Shown here: positions 23,221 through 32,521 of the stretch, one piece after another
How the letters are laid out: each line of letters opens with the position of its first letter
How positions within the stretch are numbered: position 1 is the first letter of the stretch
From: Fibrobacter sp.
Lineage (GTDB): Bacteria; Fibrobacterota; Fibrobacteria; Fibrobacterales; Fibrobacteraceae
Direction: 5' to 3'
DNA length: 57,483 bases
Assembly (NCBI GenBank): GCA_017965445.1
Contig: JAGCPZ010000064.1
Location: 1 to 57,483 of the forward strand
Notes under the pieces: generated by a model
Database searches by the model: none
Told to the model about the DNA's origin: nothing
Seen by the model: the letters and a program-made list of their open reading frames with translations, nothing else
Position numbers and translations under genes: made by a program

Positions 23221-24750
23221 ATGAAAAAAATATACCTGTTAATACTGTTGGCAGTATCCATGAGCTTTGCTGCAAACTATTCTATTGAAACAGACAATGG
23301 ATACGTAAGTCGGATTTACATCACTAACAATACAAAAAAAGATCTTAAAGGGTTTAAATTGTATTACTACTTTAATAGTCGCCCTGTAAAAGATGTGAAA
23401 GAATTTGGTTATGATATTACTCGCCACTATGTAGTAGGAAGAGGAGAATCGTCTGGAAATTATGCTTCTGATTCTGATGTTAAACCGAAATCAGTAAAAT
23501 ATGAAAGAAAATCAGCAATACAGTTTATGGCGATACTTGATTATAGCAATACTACAATTCCAGCAGGTGGAAGTTTTCCGATACAAAAGTCTAAGAATAA
23601 ATCTGACTATTTATCGATTGAAATAAAAAATATTGGGCAAGGCTCTCTTTGGGCTAAGCCTGGTCATGAACTCAGAGCGTATGTGGTGGAATCACGGTCT
23701 GGTGAAGTTTTGCTTAGTTGGGAAGATGGAAAAGACCTAGGAAAAAAACGTCCTGAGCCCGATAAAGAAAGGCGAATAGGCGTTTTGACAAATGTATCGA
23801 CTTGCTCTGGGAATGGATTTTCCAAATATTCTCCGAGTAATGACATTATTAAGATAACGCTTGATGCAGAAAGTGGTGCTGAAATCTCTAAAACGAAAAT
23901 TACGGGAAGTCCTTTGGGAATAAAAATCGCTGATGCGACTGTTAATAAAGTAAAGGTAAGAAATGTATTTTTTAAATATTGCACACTTGCGTACAAAAAA
24001 CTTCCTGAAACCTCCTATAGTTATGCTGTTTTGAGCTTGGATTCGGAGTGTCCTGAGGGTTCGTATCAGGTTTCTCGTTATCACGATACCGAAGATACTG
24101 TTGGTGGTACTCACAATCAGCCCACTTCTACGTATATATGGCCTAGTGTAGTAAATCATGATGCAACATTGAAATATTGCTATGTGCCAAATCAACGAGG
24201 CTCAACTTTGGAGTACCCTGTCAGTACCAAGTATGGTATTTTTGCAGGACCTCGTTCGAATCTTGGAAAAGAAGATTCTATAGTTACAAGTCAAATTTAC
24301 ATAAAGGATGAGTCGATTATCAATACGAACGAATGGAGTTTTAAGAGCATACCAACCCATTTGCAATCTGCATTCCAAAATATTATGAATGGTTCTAATT
24401 TTACGATTTACAACGTAATCAGGTGGAAAACAAGTCTGAAAAAGTCCGCTGCTGATGTCGCCGAATCCCCGATTTCTGCTGGGCAGCCGCTTGTCGCTGC
24501 CGCTCCGCTTGCCCCGGCAATCAAGGGTCTTGACCGCTCCGCCGTGGCTGTCGAGCTCAAGTCCGAAGGCAAAGTCAAGGTCTCTATCGTGAATGTGAAC
24601 GGTTCCGTCATTGCGAACATCGCTCAAGAAAGCCTCCAGCCGGGCGTCCATCAAATCAAGTGGAATTCCGGAATGGTTCCCAGCGGCCGCTATATCGTGA
24701 AGATTGAACAGAACGGCATGGTAAATGCAAAGAACGTTATCTTGAAGTAA
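23221..24750 (+). CDS. Secreted protein with CBM-like N-terminus and sorting tail, function unknown
   Basis: 509 residues from the ATG at 23221, where AAAGGGGAAAT is the Shine-Dalgarno and MKKIYLLILLAVSMSFA a clear signal peptide. The N-terminal 150 residues (YITNNTKKDLKGFKLYYYFN) share the beta-sandwich rhythm of CBM3-like domains, as does the protein at 14538; this is tentative. The middle has several Cys and no recognised fold. The last 75 residues (VSIVNVNGSVIANI ... GRYIVKIEQNG) are a type A sorting-like tail. From about 24430 the codon choice switches abruptly from AT-rich to GC-rich, so the tail and the passenger seem to have different histories. Confidence 0.7.
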   Translation: MKKIYLLILLAVSMSFAANYSIETDNGYVSRIYITNNTKKDLKGFKLYYYFNSRPVKDVKEFGYDITRHYVVGRGESSGNYASDSDVKPKSVKYERKSAIQFMAILDYSNTTIPAGGSFPIQKSKNKSDYLSIEIKNIGQGSLWAKPGHELRAYVVESRSGEVLLSWEDGKDLGKKRPEPDKERRIGVLTNVSTCSGNGFSKYSPSNDIIKITLDAESGAEISKTKITGSPLGIKIADATVNKVKVRNVFFKYCTLAYKKLPETSYSYAVLSLDSECPEGSYQVSRYHDTEDTVGGTHNQPTSTYIWPSVVNHDATLKYCYVPNQRGSTLEYPVSTKYGIFAGPRSNLGKEDSIVTSQIYIKDESIINTNEWSFKSIPTHLQSAFQNIMNGSNFTIYNVIRWKTSLKKSAADVAESPISAGQPLVAAAPLAPAIKGLDRSAVAVELKSEGKVKVSIVNVNGSVIANIAQESLQPGVHQIKWNSGMVPSGRYIVKIEQNGMVNAKNVILK

Positions 24751-24811
24751 AATAGTCATTTCTTACACTGTCACCCCGAATTTAATTCCGGGGTCAGTTG
24801 TTTCAACAAGA

Positions 24812-24843
24812 AACTCCCGCTCCGTAGAGCGGGAGTTCTTTTC
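24812..24843. terminator. Bidirectional terminator between convergent genes
   Basis: An 11-bp stem AACTCCCGCTC/GAGCGGGAGTT with a CGTA loop, followed by TCTTTT. A repeat A copy (24768-24801) precedes it. Confidence 0.85.
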
Positions 24844-24880
24844 CCCCTTACTGTTCCCTCCTAACAACAAGTCTTTTGTT

Positions 24881-27800
24881 TCATCGTACGTTCACGCGTT
24901 TGCTGTTCGTCCCGACCTTCACGATGTACGAACCGGATACTGGAACTTTCACGCGGATTGAGCTGCTGTTCAGCGAACCTGTAGAAATCACTTGTCCCTT
25001 CATGTCCATCACGGCAAATGTCTTTGTCCCGTTCTTCGTGAAATTGCTTGTGGTGATAGAGATTTCCTGCGGAGCGTTCGCCTGGACGCTGAATGTAGAT
25101 TTCTTGACTGCTTCAAGCTGCGGTATAGACATCGGCGGTTCCTCGAACTGCAAGTTGCTATAAGAAACCTGCATGAGTGCCGGATTCGGCCCTACGACTT
25201 GGAGAGTAGCTGGCCCATTGCAAGATGCTTCTGTGCCTTTCTTGTAAACTTTGGAAGACGAAACTTCGAATACCGCGCGGCCGAACCTTACCAGGGCATC
25301 GGAGAGAATCTTCAAACCGGATGATGTCTTGGAACCTATGGCGAGCGGGAAGTTGCAATCCGTGCATGGAGTATTGTCTGCGTTGAGGGCAATCACGTTG
25401 AATGCATAAATACCGCCTTTAATACGAGGTTCCGTATCCTTGTCTTTTGTTACAACATTGTACGTGGTGTAGGAATCGACAAATACGAGTTTCGGCACAA
25501 AGAAGTTGATTTCGGCCTTGCGAGCGCTTCCCTTCACGTTGATGGATACTTTCTCTTCTTGTGAATCCATTTCGTCGGATGGGATTGTCACGTAAAGGGT
25601 ATCGATTCCGCTTGCGCCAATCGTGCGGCTTGATGTTGGGTTGAACGCCACGAGCTTTCCGTTCTTTTTCTCGTAGAAGACTGCCTTGTTGTTGGAAACC
25701 TGCAATGAGTAAGCAGTTCCCGGGGCTTGCTGCATTTCGAGAGGATCGGTGCAATTCGAACCAGAGCATGGGTCGATGATTGCTGCGATATAGAGCGGAA
25801 CCATCTGGTTGATGTCCGGCGAACCGTCTGCCAATGGCGTTGAAACCGTAGCCATAGACTTGAATTTGCTTGGTGCACTGCGCTTGCCGTTTTCGTCAAC
25901 GGAGACTGCCTCGCGATTTGCAACAGCGAGAGAACTCTTGATGTTGATTTCGATGGCGTGTGAATATTTGCCTATCTTGACGATAAGGTAATACCTACCG
26001 CCAGTGAGGGATTCTTTCAATATGTTTTCGTTGACAATAGGCTTGGCTCGGTCGGTGATATCGATTCCGCCTTTGTATTGAATTGGGTTCTTGGCAAATT
26101 CTGCTTCGCTGATAATAATCTTGGTGGAATCATTACCTGTTTTGTCTGTAGTGAATATGTACTTGATTTTGTCTTTAATCGTTGTTTCGATTGTTGCCGT
26201 TTCGCAGTTTTCGGAAATTCCGCCTGATAAAGCGTACGAGCATGAGCCTCCGGCTGATTTGTAGCAAATTCTCATATGGTTGTTGCCATTTTTGATATAA
26301 TCTTCCGTGTCAAACTTGCTGCTGACAGAAATTCCCGATGTTTCTTCTGCAAAGAATGCAAAGTTGGCGTTGATTCTGAGGTCGCTAGATGTTGCGCGGC
26401 GGTTGCAGGTGAATATGTCGATGTCGTAGTATTTGCCGGTTTCTGCATTCGGCATGAATTTGTCCATGTCAATGTGGCCCGGTGCGGCAAGGTGCGTACC
26501 GCCAATATCGATTGCCAATTTGTTGTCGATGAACACCCAGATGTCGTCGTTTCCGCTGATGTTGAACTTCAGGCCCTTCCTAAAGCGGAAGTTTGCGTGA
26601 GTTTCGGTACAGAAGTGGCGATTGCGTTTTTCTTTTGCCGGGTCGAAAGTCGTCCATCCCTTCGGGGCGTCGTTGGGACAAGACCAGCCCCAGCCATCGC
26701 CGTTCCAGGAAACGTTGAGAGCCTTGGAAATCGCTGTTGCGGTTGCGCTCTCGCCAAGTATAAATTCGGAACCTCTAGCAAAGAGACCTTCGCAGTCGAT
26801 GCCGCCTGTCCAACCCGGACCGTTACAGATAAGGTTGCTCTTGGCGACGCCTTCTTTTTCGTCGATGGTACGGAGACCAAGCGGAGTCTTGGAGTTCGGA
26901 GTGGAGTCCGCGCAGAAGAACAGGGGCGCATCTGCTGCGCGCTTGGTTCTTGCGGCCGGAAGCTTTTCCGAAATCATCATGATATCGTCGGGTGCTTCGG
27001 CGGGGTAGAATCCGCCAGGAACGGTGGTGCCTGGACTCGTATAGTAATCGGAATTGAATTCAAAGCTGCCGTTGGCCGTTTGTGCGAAGGGCATGTCGAA
27101 GCAGGACTCTTCGTTTACACCCTTAGTATAATTGAACATGGCGGCAAAGGCGGAATCTGCTTGGGCGCCAAAGCATTGCTTGCCTTTTGCAGTAAGCTTC
27201 ATTCTTCTGCTTTTAGCGTCAAGAGTTGATTCCACCATGCCCTGAGTCATGCCGATGCAGGGCATTTCCGCGGTTGCAGATGTTGCAACCGGGAATTTGG
27301 CCGATGCGCTGTAGCAGTCATTGTAGTGAGATTCTTCTAAGGTTTGTCCCGCAACCCATTCCGGGGCGCAGGAAAAAGCTCCGTGCAGGCTTGCATCTGT
27401 ATCGTAAATGATGGTCGCGAGGTTGAAACTACAGTTGCCTGTAATTTCAGGTCGTACTGTAAACCATCCCATATTGTCGCTCGGGAGCGTCGCGGCTTCG
27501 TTAGCGTCGGCGACAAAATAAATCGCATTCTTGAAGTTTGCGTCGGCGTTGTAAAGTTCAAAGAGGTCGCTCAGCACAATGGGCTTGGCATCGTCTTCTT
27601 CCCAGGCCCCGTTCATGCCGATGGCTTCATACATTTCCGCATCGTCATCTCTGTAAATGAAAACTTTTTTCGGGATTGCCTCGTCAACGTAGCGTCTGTA
27701 GTACCATCCGCAGTGGTCGGGATCGATGGTGAGCTCCCGTGACTTGCCGTCTTCGTTTATCATCGGGACGGACGATTTCCACGTCATATTTTTAGGCAGA

Positions 27801-27889
27801 AAAACGTGGAACTCCTTGACTGTTTCTGCCCACGTATATGATATACCCAGTGCAGCGATTGCCGCGATGAATGTTTTAAAAGGTTTCAT
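24881..27889 (-). CDS. Fibro-slime domain surface protein (shorter paralogue)
   Basis: 1002 residues. The start at 27889 is chosen because AGGAGGA precedes it and a signal peptide (MKPFKTFIAAIAALGISYTWA) begins there. The fibro-slime (PA14-related) region carries NGPGWTGGIDCEGLFARGSE (about residue 360) and GNDDIWVFIDNKLAIDIGG (about 445), typical of outer-membrane, cellulose-associated proteins of Fibrobacter. The C-terminal half holds Ig-like beta modules, and the last 70 residues (FAVMDMKGQVISTGSLNS ... YIVKVGTNSKRVNVR) form the sorting-like tail. It is a close paralogue of the gene at 28159, lacking that protein's first roughly 130 residues and its roughly 330-residue insert before the tail. 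A terminator separates the two genes, so it probably has its own promoter. Confidence 0.9.
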   Translation of the reverse strand: MKPFKTFIAAIAALGISYTWAETVKEFHVFLPKNMTWKSSVPMINEDGKSRELTIDPDHCGWYYRRYVDEAIPKKVFIYRDDDAEMYEAIGMNGAWEEDDAKPIVLSDLFELYNADANFKNAIYFVADANEAATLPSDNMGWFTVRPEITGNCSFNLATIIYDTDASLHGAFSCAPEWVAGQTLEESHYNDCYSASAKFPVATSATAEMPCIGMTQGMVESTLDAKSRRMKLTAKGKQCFGAQADSAFAAMFNYTKGVNEESCFDMPFAQTANGSFEFNSDYYTSPGTTVPGGFYPAEAPDDIMMISEKLPAARTKRAADAPLFFCADSTPNSKTPLGLRTIDEKEGVAKSNLICNGPGWTGGIDCEGLFARGSEFILGESATATAISKALNVSWNGDGWGWSCPNDAPKGWTTFDPAKEKRNRHFCTETHANFRFRKGLKFNISGNDDIWVFIDNKLAIDIGGTHLAAPGHIDMDKFMPNAETGKYYDIDIFTCNRRATSSDLRINANFAFFAEETSGISVSSKFDTEDYIKNGNNHMRICYKSAGGSCSYALSGGISENCETATIETTIKDKIKYIFTTDKTGNDSTKIIISEAEFAKNPIQYKGGIDITDRAKPIVNENILKESLTGGRYYLIVKIGKYSHAIEINIKSSLAVANREAVSVDENGKRSAPSKFKSMATVSTPLADGSPDINQMVPLYIAAIIDPCSGSNCTDPLEMQQAPGTAYSLQVSNNKAVFYEKKNGKLVAFNPTSSRTIGASGIDTLYVTIPSDEMDSQEEKVSINVKGSARKAEINFFVPKLVFVDSYTTYNVVTKDKDTEPRIKGGIYAFNVIALNADNTPCTDCNFPLAIGSKTSSGLKILSDALVRFGRAVFEVSSSKVYKKGTEASCNGPATLQVVGPNPALMQVSYSNLQFEEPPMSIPQLEAVKKSTFSVQANAPQEISITTSNFTKNGTKTFAVMDMKGQVISTGSLNSSSIRVKVPVSGSYIVKVGTNSKRVNVR

Positions 27890-27971
27890 ATGTTCCTCCT
27901 CATTTTGTCGAGACCAGTAGAAGCCCCTTGTATTCGTAAATATATACTTACTTTTTGAATAAAGCAATAGG

Positions 27972-28050
27972 TCATGATACTTTTTTATCGAAAAAGTGTA
28001 AAAATATCAAAAATTTATGCTATTTCCTAAAAAACGCATTTTCATGATAC
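27972..28050 (-). promoter_or_regulatory. Direct TCATGATAC repeats upstream of the shorter fibro-slime gene
   Basis: TCATGATAC occurs at 27972-27980 and again at 28042-28050, 70 bases apart. Each is followed by a T-rich stretch, and AAAAAGTGTA/TACACTTTTT inverted arms lie between and beside them. They sit in the AT-rich promoter region of the minus-strand gene starting at 27889 and could be protein-binding sites; no direct evidence for that. Confidence 0.35.
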
Positions 28051-28073
28051 ACTTTTTGCTGTAGTTGTACTAT

Positions 28074-28103
28074 AAAAAAGACCCCGGAACGGATTCCGGG
28101 GTC
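28074..28103 (-). terminator. Terminator between the two fibro-slime genes (repeat A copy)
   Basis: Stem GACCCCGGAA/TTCCGGGGTC (28080-28103) followed on the minus strand by six T. A repeat A copy here serves as a true terminator for the gene ending at 28159. Confidence 0.8.
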
Positions 28104-28158
28104 GGTTATAATGTCATCCTGACGACCGCAGGGGGAGGGGCGTAGCCCCATTCAGTTG

Positions 28159-31100
28159 TTACTTCACATTGACGCGTCTATAGCCGAGGCCGACTTTCAC
28201 GACGTACGAGCCTGTGGTCTGCATTTTCACGCGAGTGTCCTTGCTGTCCAGCACGCCTGTCGAAACGACCTGTCCCTTCATATCCATGACGGAATAAGTT
28301 CTGGCGCGCTCTGGCAAGGTTTCGTCCATGACGATGGCGAACTCGAACGGTGCTATCATGACGACGCGGAAGGTCGGTTCTGCATAAACTTTTTCTTCGC
28401 CATCCTTACCTTTGTCTTTATCCTTGTTTTCGGCGGTTGATGCTGTAATCTTTACCCACGGGGAGGGGAGGCGGTCCTTGGAATCGTAGCCCGGAGCGTA
28501 ATTCCACAGGAAGGTCGCCTCATTTTCCGGACGGAGCGAAATGTCATAGGCGGAAGCGTATTCAGACTGGTCCATAATGAGACCGGTTCCTTTGCTGCTT
28601 CTGAAGTGGATATAGTCGCCGGCCTGCGGGTAGGTTGAATTCTTGTCGTAAATGAAGGTTTGGACAGAATCGTACATCTTACCATAAGAGACTCCAGAGA
28701 GAACAGGAATGCTTTCTGCAAACTGAGGCTTCTTGCCGTTGGCGATATAGAACGAGAATACTTTATCTCCTTCTTCGGCGCCTTTTTCTGTTTTCTGGAC
28801 CGGTTCGGAGAACGTAATTCTCAGCTGAATGTTCTTACCTGCGTCGGTGTCGGTAATGGCTTGGGCAGAGACTATAATCGGAGCGATTCGGTCGTAGATA
28901 ACGCCGTCGTATGATGTCGTCACATTTACGCCGCGAGATGTATAAGTGGCCCATGACTTGATTTTACCGGTGCCACTGGTTTTCACTTTCTTGGAAAGAT
29001 TTTTGCCGCCAAGGGTTATTCTCGGCAAGCAGATTCCCTTATCCAATTTGGCGTCGGATCCGCAAACTGCACCGTTCTTGACATCGTCCTTATCGAAGAC
29101 TACGGAATCCTTTTGGTTTTCCCAGAACACGGCTATCTTTTCGGGGAGCGAATCTTTGTGGAAGTTGCGATGGTAATACACGACAATGGAGTCTCCGATA
29201 CCGTCGAGATATTCCTGCTCCATGCTGAAGTACTTGCTCGGGATATCCATTTCTGCTTTCGGCTTTTCTCCATGGACATCAAAGATATCGGCGAATACAG
29301 GTATAGGAACGGCAGGTTCCGTAAACTGCATTTTGGAGTATTTCGCTTGCATGATAGCTGCACTCGGGCCAACTACATGGAGTGTAGCGTAGCCATTGCC
29401 GGTGTTGTCAGCTTCATAAGTTCTGGTGGACATGACCGTGATTGTCGCACGACTATTCACGACTTCGCCGCCGGAGATGATTGTCAAACCGGCAGAGGTC
29501 TTGGAACCCAGATTGAGTTTGAAGCTGCATTCCGTGCATGGGGTGTTGTCGCCATTGAGGGCTACAACGTAGAAGTCATAAGCGGAACCTTTCAAGCGGA
29601 TGTCGCTGTCCTTGTCTTCTGAAATGATTTTGTATGTAGAGTCGCTGTCCACGAATACGAGGCGCGGCACGAAGAACTTGATTTCGGCCTTGCGGGAGCT
29701 GCCGTTCACATAGACCAAGACCGTTTCAACAGCGTTAACATCCATTTCGTCGAACGGAATCGTCACATAAATGGTATCGATACCGCCATCGCCGATAGTG
29801 CGTCTCGTAGTCGGGTTGAACGCTCTAAGCTTGCCATCCTTCATGGCGTAGAACTGAGCTTTAGGGTTGCTTACCTGTAAACTGTAATCCGAATTTGGAG
29901 CCATATGCATTTCGAGAGGATCCGAGCAATCGATACTGTTGCAAGGATCAATCATCGGAGCGATATAGAGCGGAATCATTTGATTGATGTCTGGAGTACC
30001 ATCATCTTTCAACTGGGAAGCCATGGCTTGGGACCTGAATGCGTATTGTTTGCTTTTGTTGCCGTTTGGATCAATAGCGACGGCTTCGCGGTTAGCGACT
30101 GCGAGGGTTCCCTTGATGTTAATTTCGATAGCCTTCTGGTCGGTGCCGATTTTGATGATGAGGTAGTACTTACCGGGTGGCAAGTTTGTCTTGAGCTTTT
30201 CTTCGTTGATAATCGGAGTGGTTGGTTTAGAAACATCGATGCCGCCATCATATTGTACCGGGTTTGCTTTGAAAGTATCTTCTCCGACAAGGGTCTTGGT
30301 TGCATCCTGTCCGGTTTTATCTTTTGTGAAGATGTAGGTAATTGGATCACTAATTTCTTCTGTGCACCTGATTTCTGTATAGCATGTGCTTATGTTAATT
30401 GTTTTTTGGCAAAGTTTGTACTTGTTTTGGCCGACGAACAAATTCAAATCTTGCGTTCCCAACACGGTGATGCCAGATTCAGGCTGCTCAAAGAACATGT
30501 TCGTCTTGATATCGAGATTACTTGTCGGCGTACGGCGATTGCAGAAGTAAATATCAATGTCGTATTCCTTGCCGAATTCGGCATTAGGCAAGAACTTATC
30601 CACATCAACGTAGCCCGGAGCGGCCAAATGGTTTCCGCCGATATCTACAGCGAGTTTGTTATCAATGAATACCCAAATGTCGTCGTTACCGCTTATGCTG
30701 AACTTGAGATTTTCCTTGAATCGGAATTTGGTGTGCGTTTCAGAGCAGAAGTGCATGTTGCGGCCTGCATCAGTCAAGATTCGACCGTCATCGCCGTCCT
30801 TGCCGTCGGTCGATGTCCAGCGATACGTTCCGCCGGCGTTTGTGTTTAATTGTTTTTCTGTTCCTTCGGTATATGTGGGCCATCCTTCCGGCTCATCGCT
30901 CGGGCACGACCAGCCCCAACCATCGCCGCACCAAGTGACGTTGAATTTTTGGGAAATAGATTTCCCGACGTCTGTCAGCTCGTTGTTCATGCTGAATTCG
31001 GAACCTCTAGCAAAGAGGCCTTCGCAGTCAATGCCGCCATCCCAGCCCGGGCCGTTGCAAATAAGCTTATGCACAGGGAATCCTTCGGTCGCATGAACTG

Positions 31101-32508
31101 TACGGAGCCCTAGCGGAGACGTAGTTTTTGTATTGTACAAGTCCGTCGTGAAGAACGTCGGACCTTCAGCCCTGCGCTTGCTTTCGGCGGCGGGCAGACG
31201 TTCAGACCTCATCATATTAGCAGCAGGCGGTTCTTCGGCCGGATAGAAACCACCCGGAACGGTAGCACCGGGGCTCTGGTAGTAATCCGAATTGAATTCG
31301 AATTTGTTGTCTAAGGTCCTAGAGAATGGTATGTCGAGGCAATATTTTTCGTTGACGCCCTGTGTAAAATTAAACATTGCCGTAAAAGCGGAGTCCGCTT
31401 GGGCGCCAAAGCACTTCTGGCCTTTAGAGGTCAGCTTCATCTTCTTTGTCTTCGAGTCTAGCGTGGATTCCACCATGCCCGTGGTAACACCGACGCAAGG
31501 CATGACCGCAGAATCTGAAGTGACGACGGGGTATTTGACATTCGGATAGAAGCAGGCACTGGCGAGAGCTTGTTCATCTGTTTGTGCCGCGTTCCAGTTC
31601 GGGGCGCAGGTGAATGCTCCATGCAAACTGGCATCGGTGTCGTAAATCATTGAGGGCAATACAAAAGTGCATTTCCCAATCACTTCGGGACGTACTACGT
31701 ACCAGCCCTGGTTTGCGCTGGGGAATTTTTGAGATTCTTCCTCATCAGCGACAAGGTAAAGTGCGTTGTTATAGCCGGGTTCGGTTGAATAAATTTCAAA
31801 TAAACCGCTCAATGCAATAGGTTCGGCAGCGCCTTCTTCCCAAGCTCCATTCATACCGATTGCGAATTCCATCACTACATCTTCGTCTGAGCGGATTACG
31901 ACACTTGCCGGAAGAGGTTCATCGACATAGCTTCTGAAATACCATCCGCAGTTTTCGGGATCCACGTTCATTTCTCTTTCTTTACCGTCCTCGTTGATTA
32001 ATGGTGTGGCACTCATCCAATATTTGTTTTGCGGCAAGAAAACGTAAAATGTTTTGACGTTGGGCTCTTGCAAGGTCATGTAAATTTCGTCGGCTTTTTT
32101 CGGGTCTGGGTGCTCCTGAATCCACACCTCGGCACTATCCGTTTTGAACATGGTACACGTAAAGCCTTCATTGCTGGCGTACATTAGCTTGTTCTTGACG
32201 CCCTTGCTTGTGATGCACTTGTTGTAGAGACAATCCGGTCTGTTTGATGCGTTGAAAAAGAAACTCGATCCATTGGGGATCCTTTTATTACTAAAATCAA
32301 TGGTTGTCCACCCATTTTCATCTGCTACGGGTGCCGTGATAACGCTGTCTCCGACAACAACGTAAGTCCTATACCAGTTGTAGGGCTGTTTGAAGTGAAC
32401 TTTCGGCGAACAGACTTCGCTGCTCGAATCAGACTTTGTCAAGTCGGCCCATGCGCTTGTCATGCCCAAGGCAATCGCCGCCGCCATTACGATTTTGAAT
32501 AATTTCAT
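28159..32508 (-). CDS. Fibro-slime domain surface protein (longer paralogue)
   Basis: 1449 residues with signal peptide MKLFKIVMAAAIALGMTSAWA and a strong AAGGAGGGAAA Shine-Dalgarno. Residues about 25-130 are an extra N-terminal beta module (FKQPYNWYRTYVVVGDS) absent from the downstream paralogue. The fibro-slime region includes FNFTQGVNEKYCLDIPF (about residue 380), NGPGWDGGIDCEGLFARGSE (about 495) and GNDDIWVFIDNKLAVDIGG (about 605). Ig-like modules follow, then about 330 residues with no counterpart in the paralogue. A Lys/Asp-rich spacer (DKDKGKDGEEK) and a sorting-like tail end the protein. It lies 13 bases downstream of the outer-membrane protein gene, so the two form an operon. By analogy with Fibrobacter it is likely involved in attachment to cellulose. 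Confidence 0.9.
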   Translation of the reverse strand: MKLFKIVMAAAIALGMTSAWADLTKSDSSSEVCSPKVHFKQPYNWYRTYVVVGDSVITAPVADENGWTTIDFSNKRIPNGSSFFFNASNRPDCLYNKCITSKGVKNKLMYASNEGFTCTMFKTDSAEVWIQEHPDPKKADEIYMTLQEPNVKTFYVFLPQNKYWMSATPLINEDGKEREMNVDPENCGWYFRSYVDEPLPASVVIRSDEDVVMEFAIGMNGAWEEGAAEPIALSGLFEIYSTEPGYNNALYLVADEEESQKFPSANQGWYVVRPEVIGKCTFVLPSMIYDTDASLHGAFTCAPNWNAAQTDEQALASACFYPNVKYPVVTSDSAVMPCVGVTTGMVESTLDSKTKKMKLTSKGQKCFGAQADSAFTAMFNFTQGVNEKYCLDIPFSRTLDNKFEFNSDYYQSPGATVPGGFYPAEEPPAANMMRSERLPAAESKRRAEGPTFFTTDLYNTKTTSPLGLRTVHATEGFPVHKLICNGPGWDGGIDCEGLFARGSEFSMNNELTDVGKSISQKFNVTWCGDGWGWSCPSDEPEGWPTYTEGTEKQLNTNAGGTYRWTSTDGKDGDDGRILTDAGRNMHFCSETHTKFRFKENLKFSISGNDDIWVFIDNKLAVDIGGNHLAAPGYVDVDKFLPNAEFGKEYDIDIYFCNRRTPTSNLDIKTNMFFEQPESGITVLGTQDLNLFVGQNKYKLCQKTINISTCYTEIRCTEEISDPITYIFTKDKTGQDATKTLVGEDTFKANPVQYDGGIDVSKPTTPIINEEKLKTNLPPGKYYLIIKIGTDQKAIEINIKGTLAVANREAVAIDPNGNKSKQYAFRSQAMASQLKDDGTPDINQMIPLYIAPMIDPCNSIDCSDPLEMHMAPNSDYSLQVSNPKAQFYAMKDGKLRAFNPTTRRTIGDGGIDTIYVTIPFDEMDVNAVETVLVYVNGSSRKAEIKFFVPRLVFVDSDSTYKIISEDKDSDIRLKGSAYDFYVVALNGDNTPCTECSFKLNLGSKTSAGLTIISGGEVVNSRATITVMSTRTYEADNTGNGYATLHVVGPSAAIMQAKYSKMQFTEPAVPIPVFADIFDVHGEKPKAEMDIPSKYFSMEQEYLDGIGDSIVVYYHRNFHKDSLPEKIAVFWENQKDSVVFDKDDVKNGAVCGSDAKLDKGICLPRITLGGKNLSKKVKTSGTGKIKSWATYTSRGVNVTTSYDGVIYDRIAPIIVSAQAITDTDAGKNIQLRITFSEPVQKTEKGAEEGDKVFSFYIANGKKPQFAESIPVLSGVSYGKMYDSVQTFIYDKNSTYPQAGDYIHFRSSKGTGLIMDQSEYASAYDISLRPENEATFLWNYAPGYDSKDRLPSPWVKITASTAENKDKDKGKDGEEKVYAEPTFRVVMIAPFEFAIVMDETLPERARTYSVMDMKGQVVSTGVLDSKDTRVKMQTTGSYVVKVGLGYRRVNVK

Positions 32509-32521
32509 TTTCTTTCCCTCC

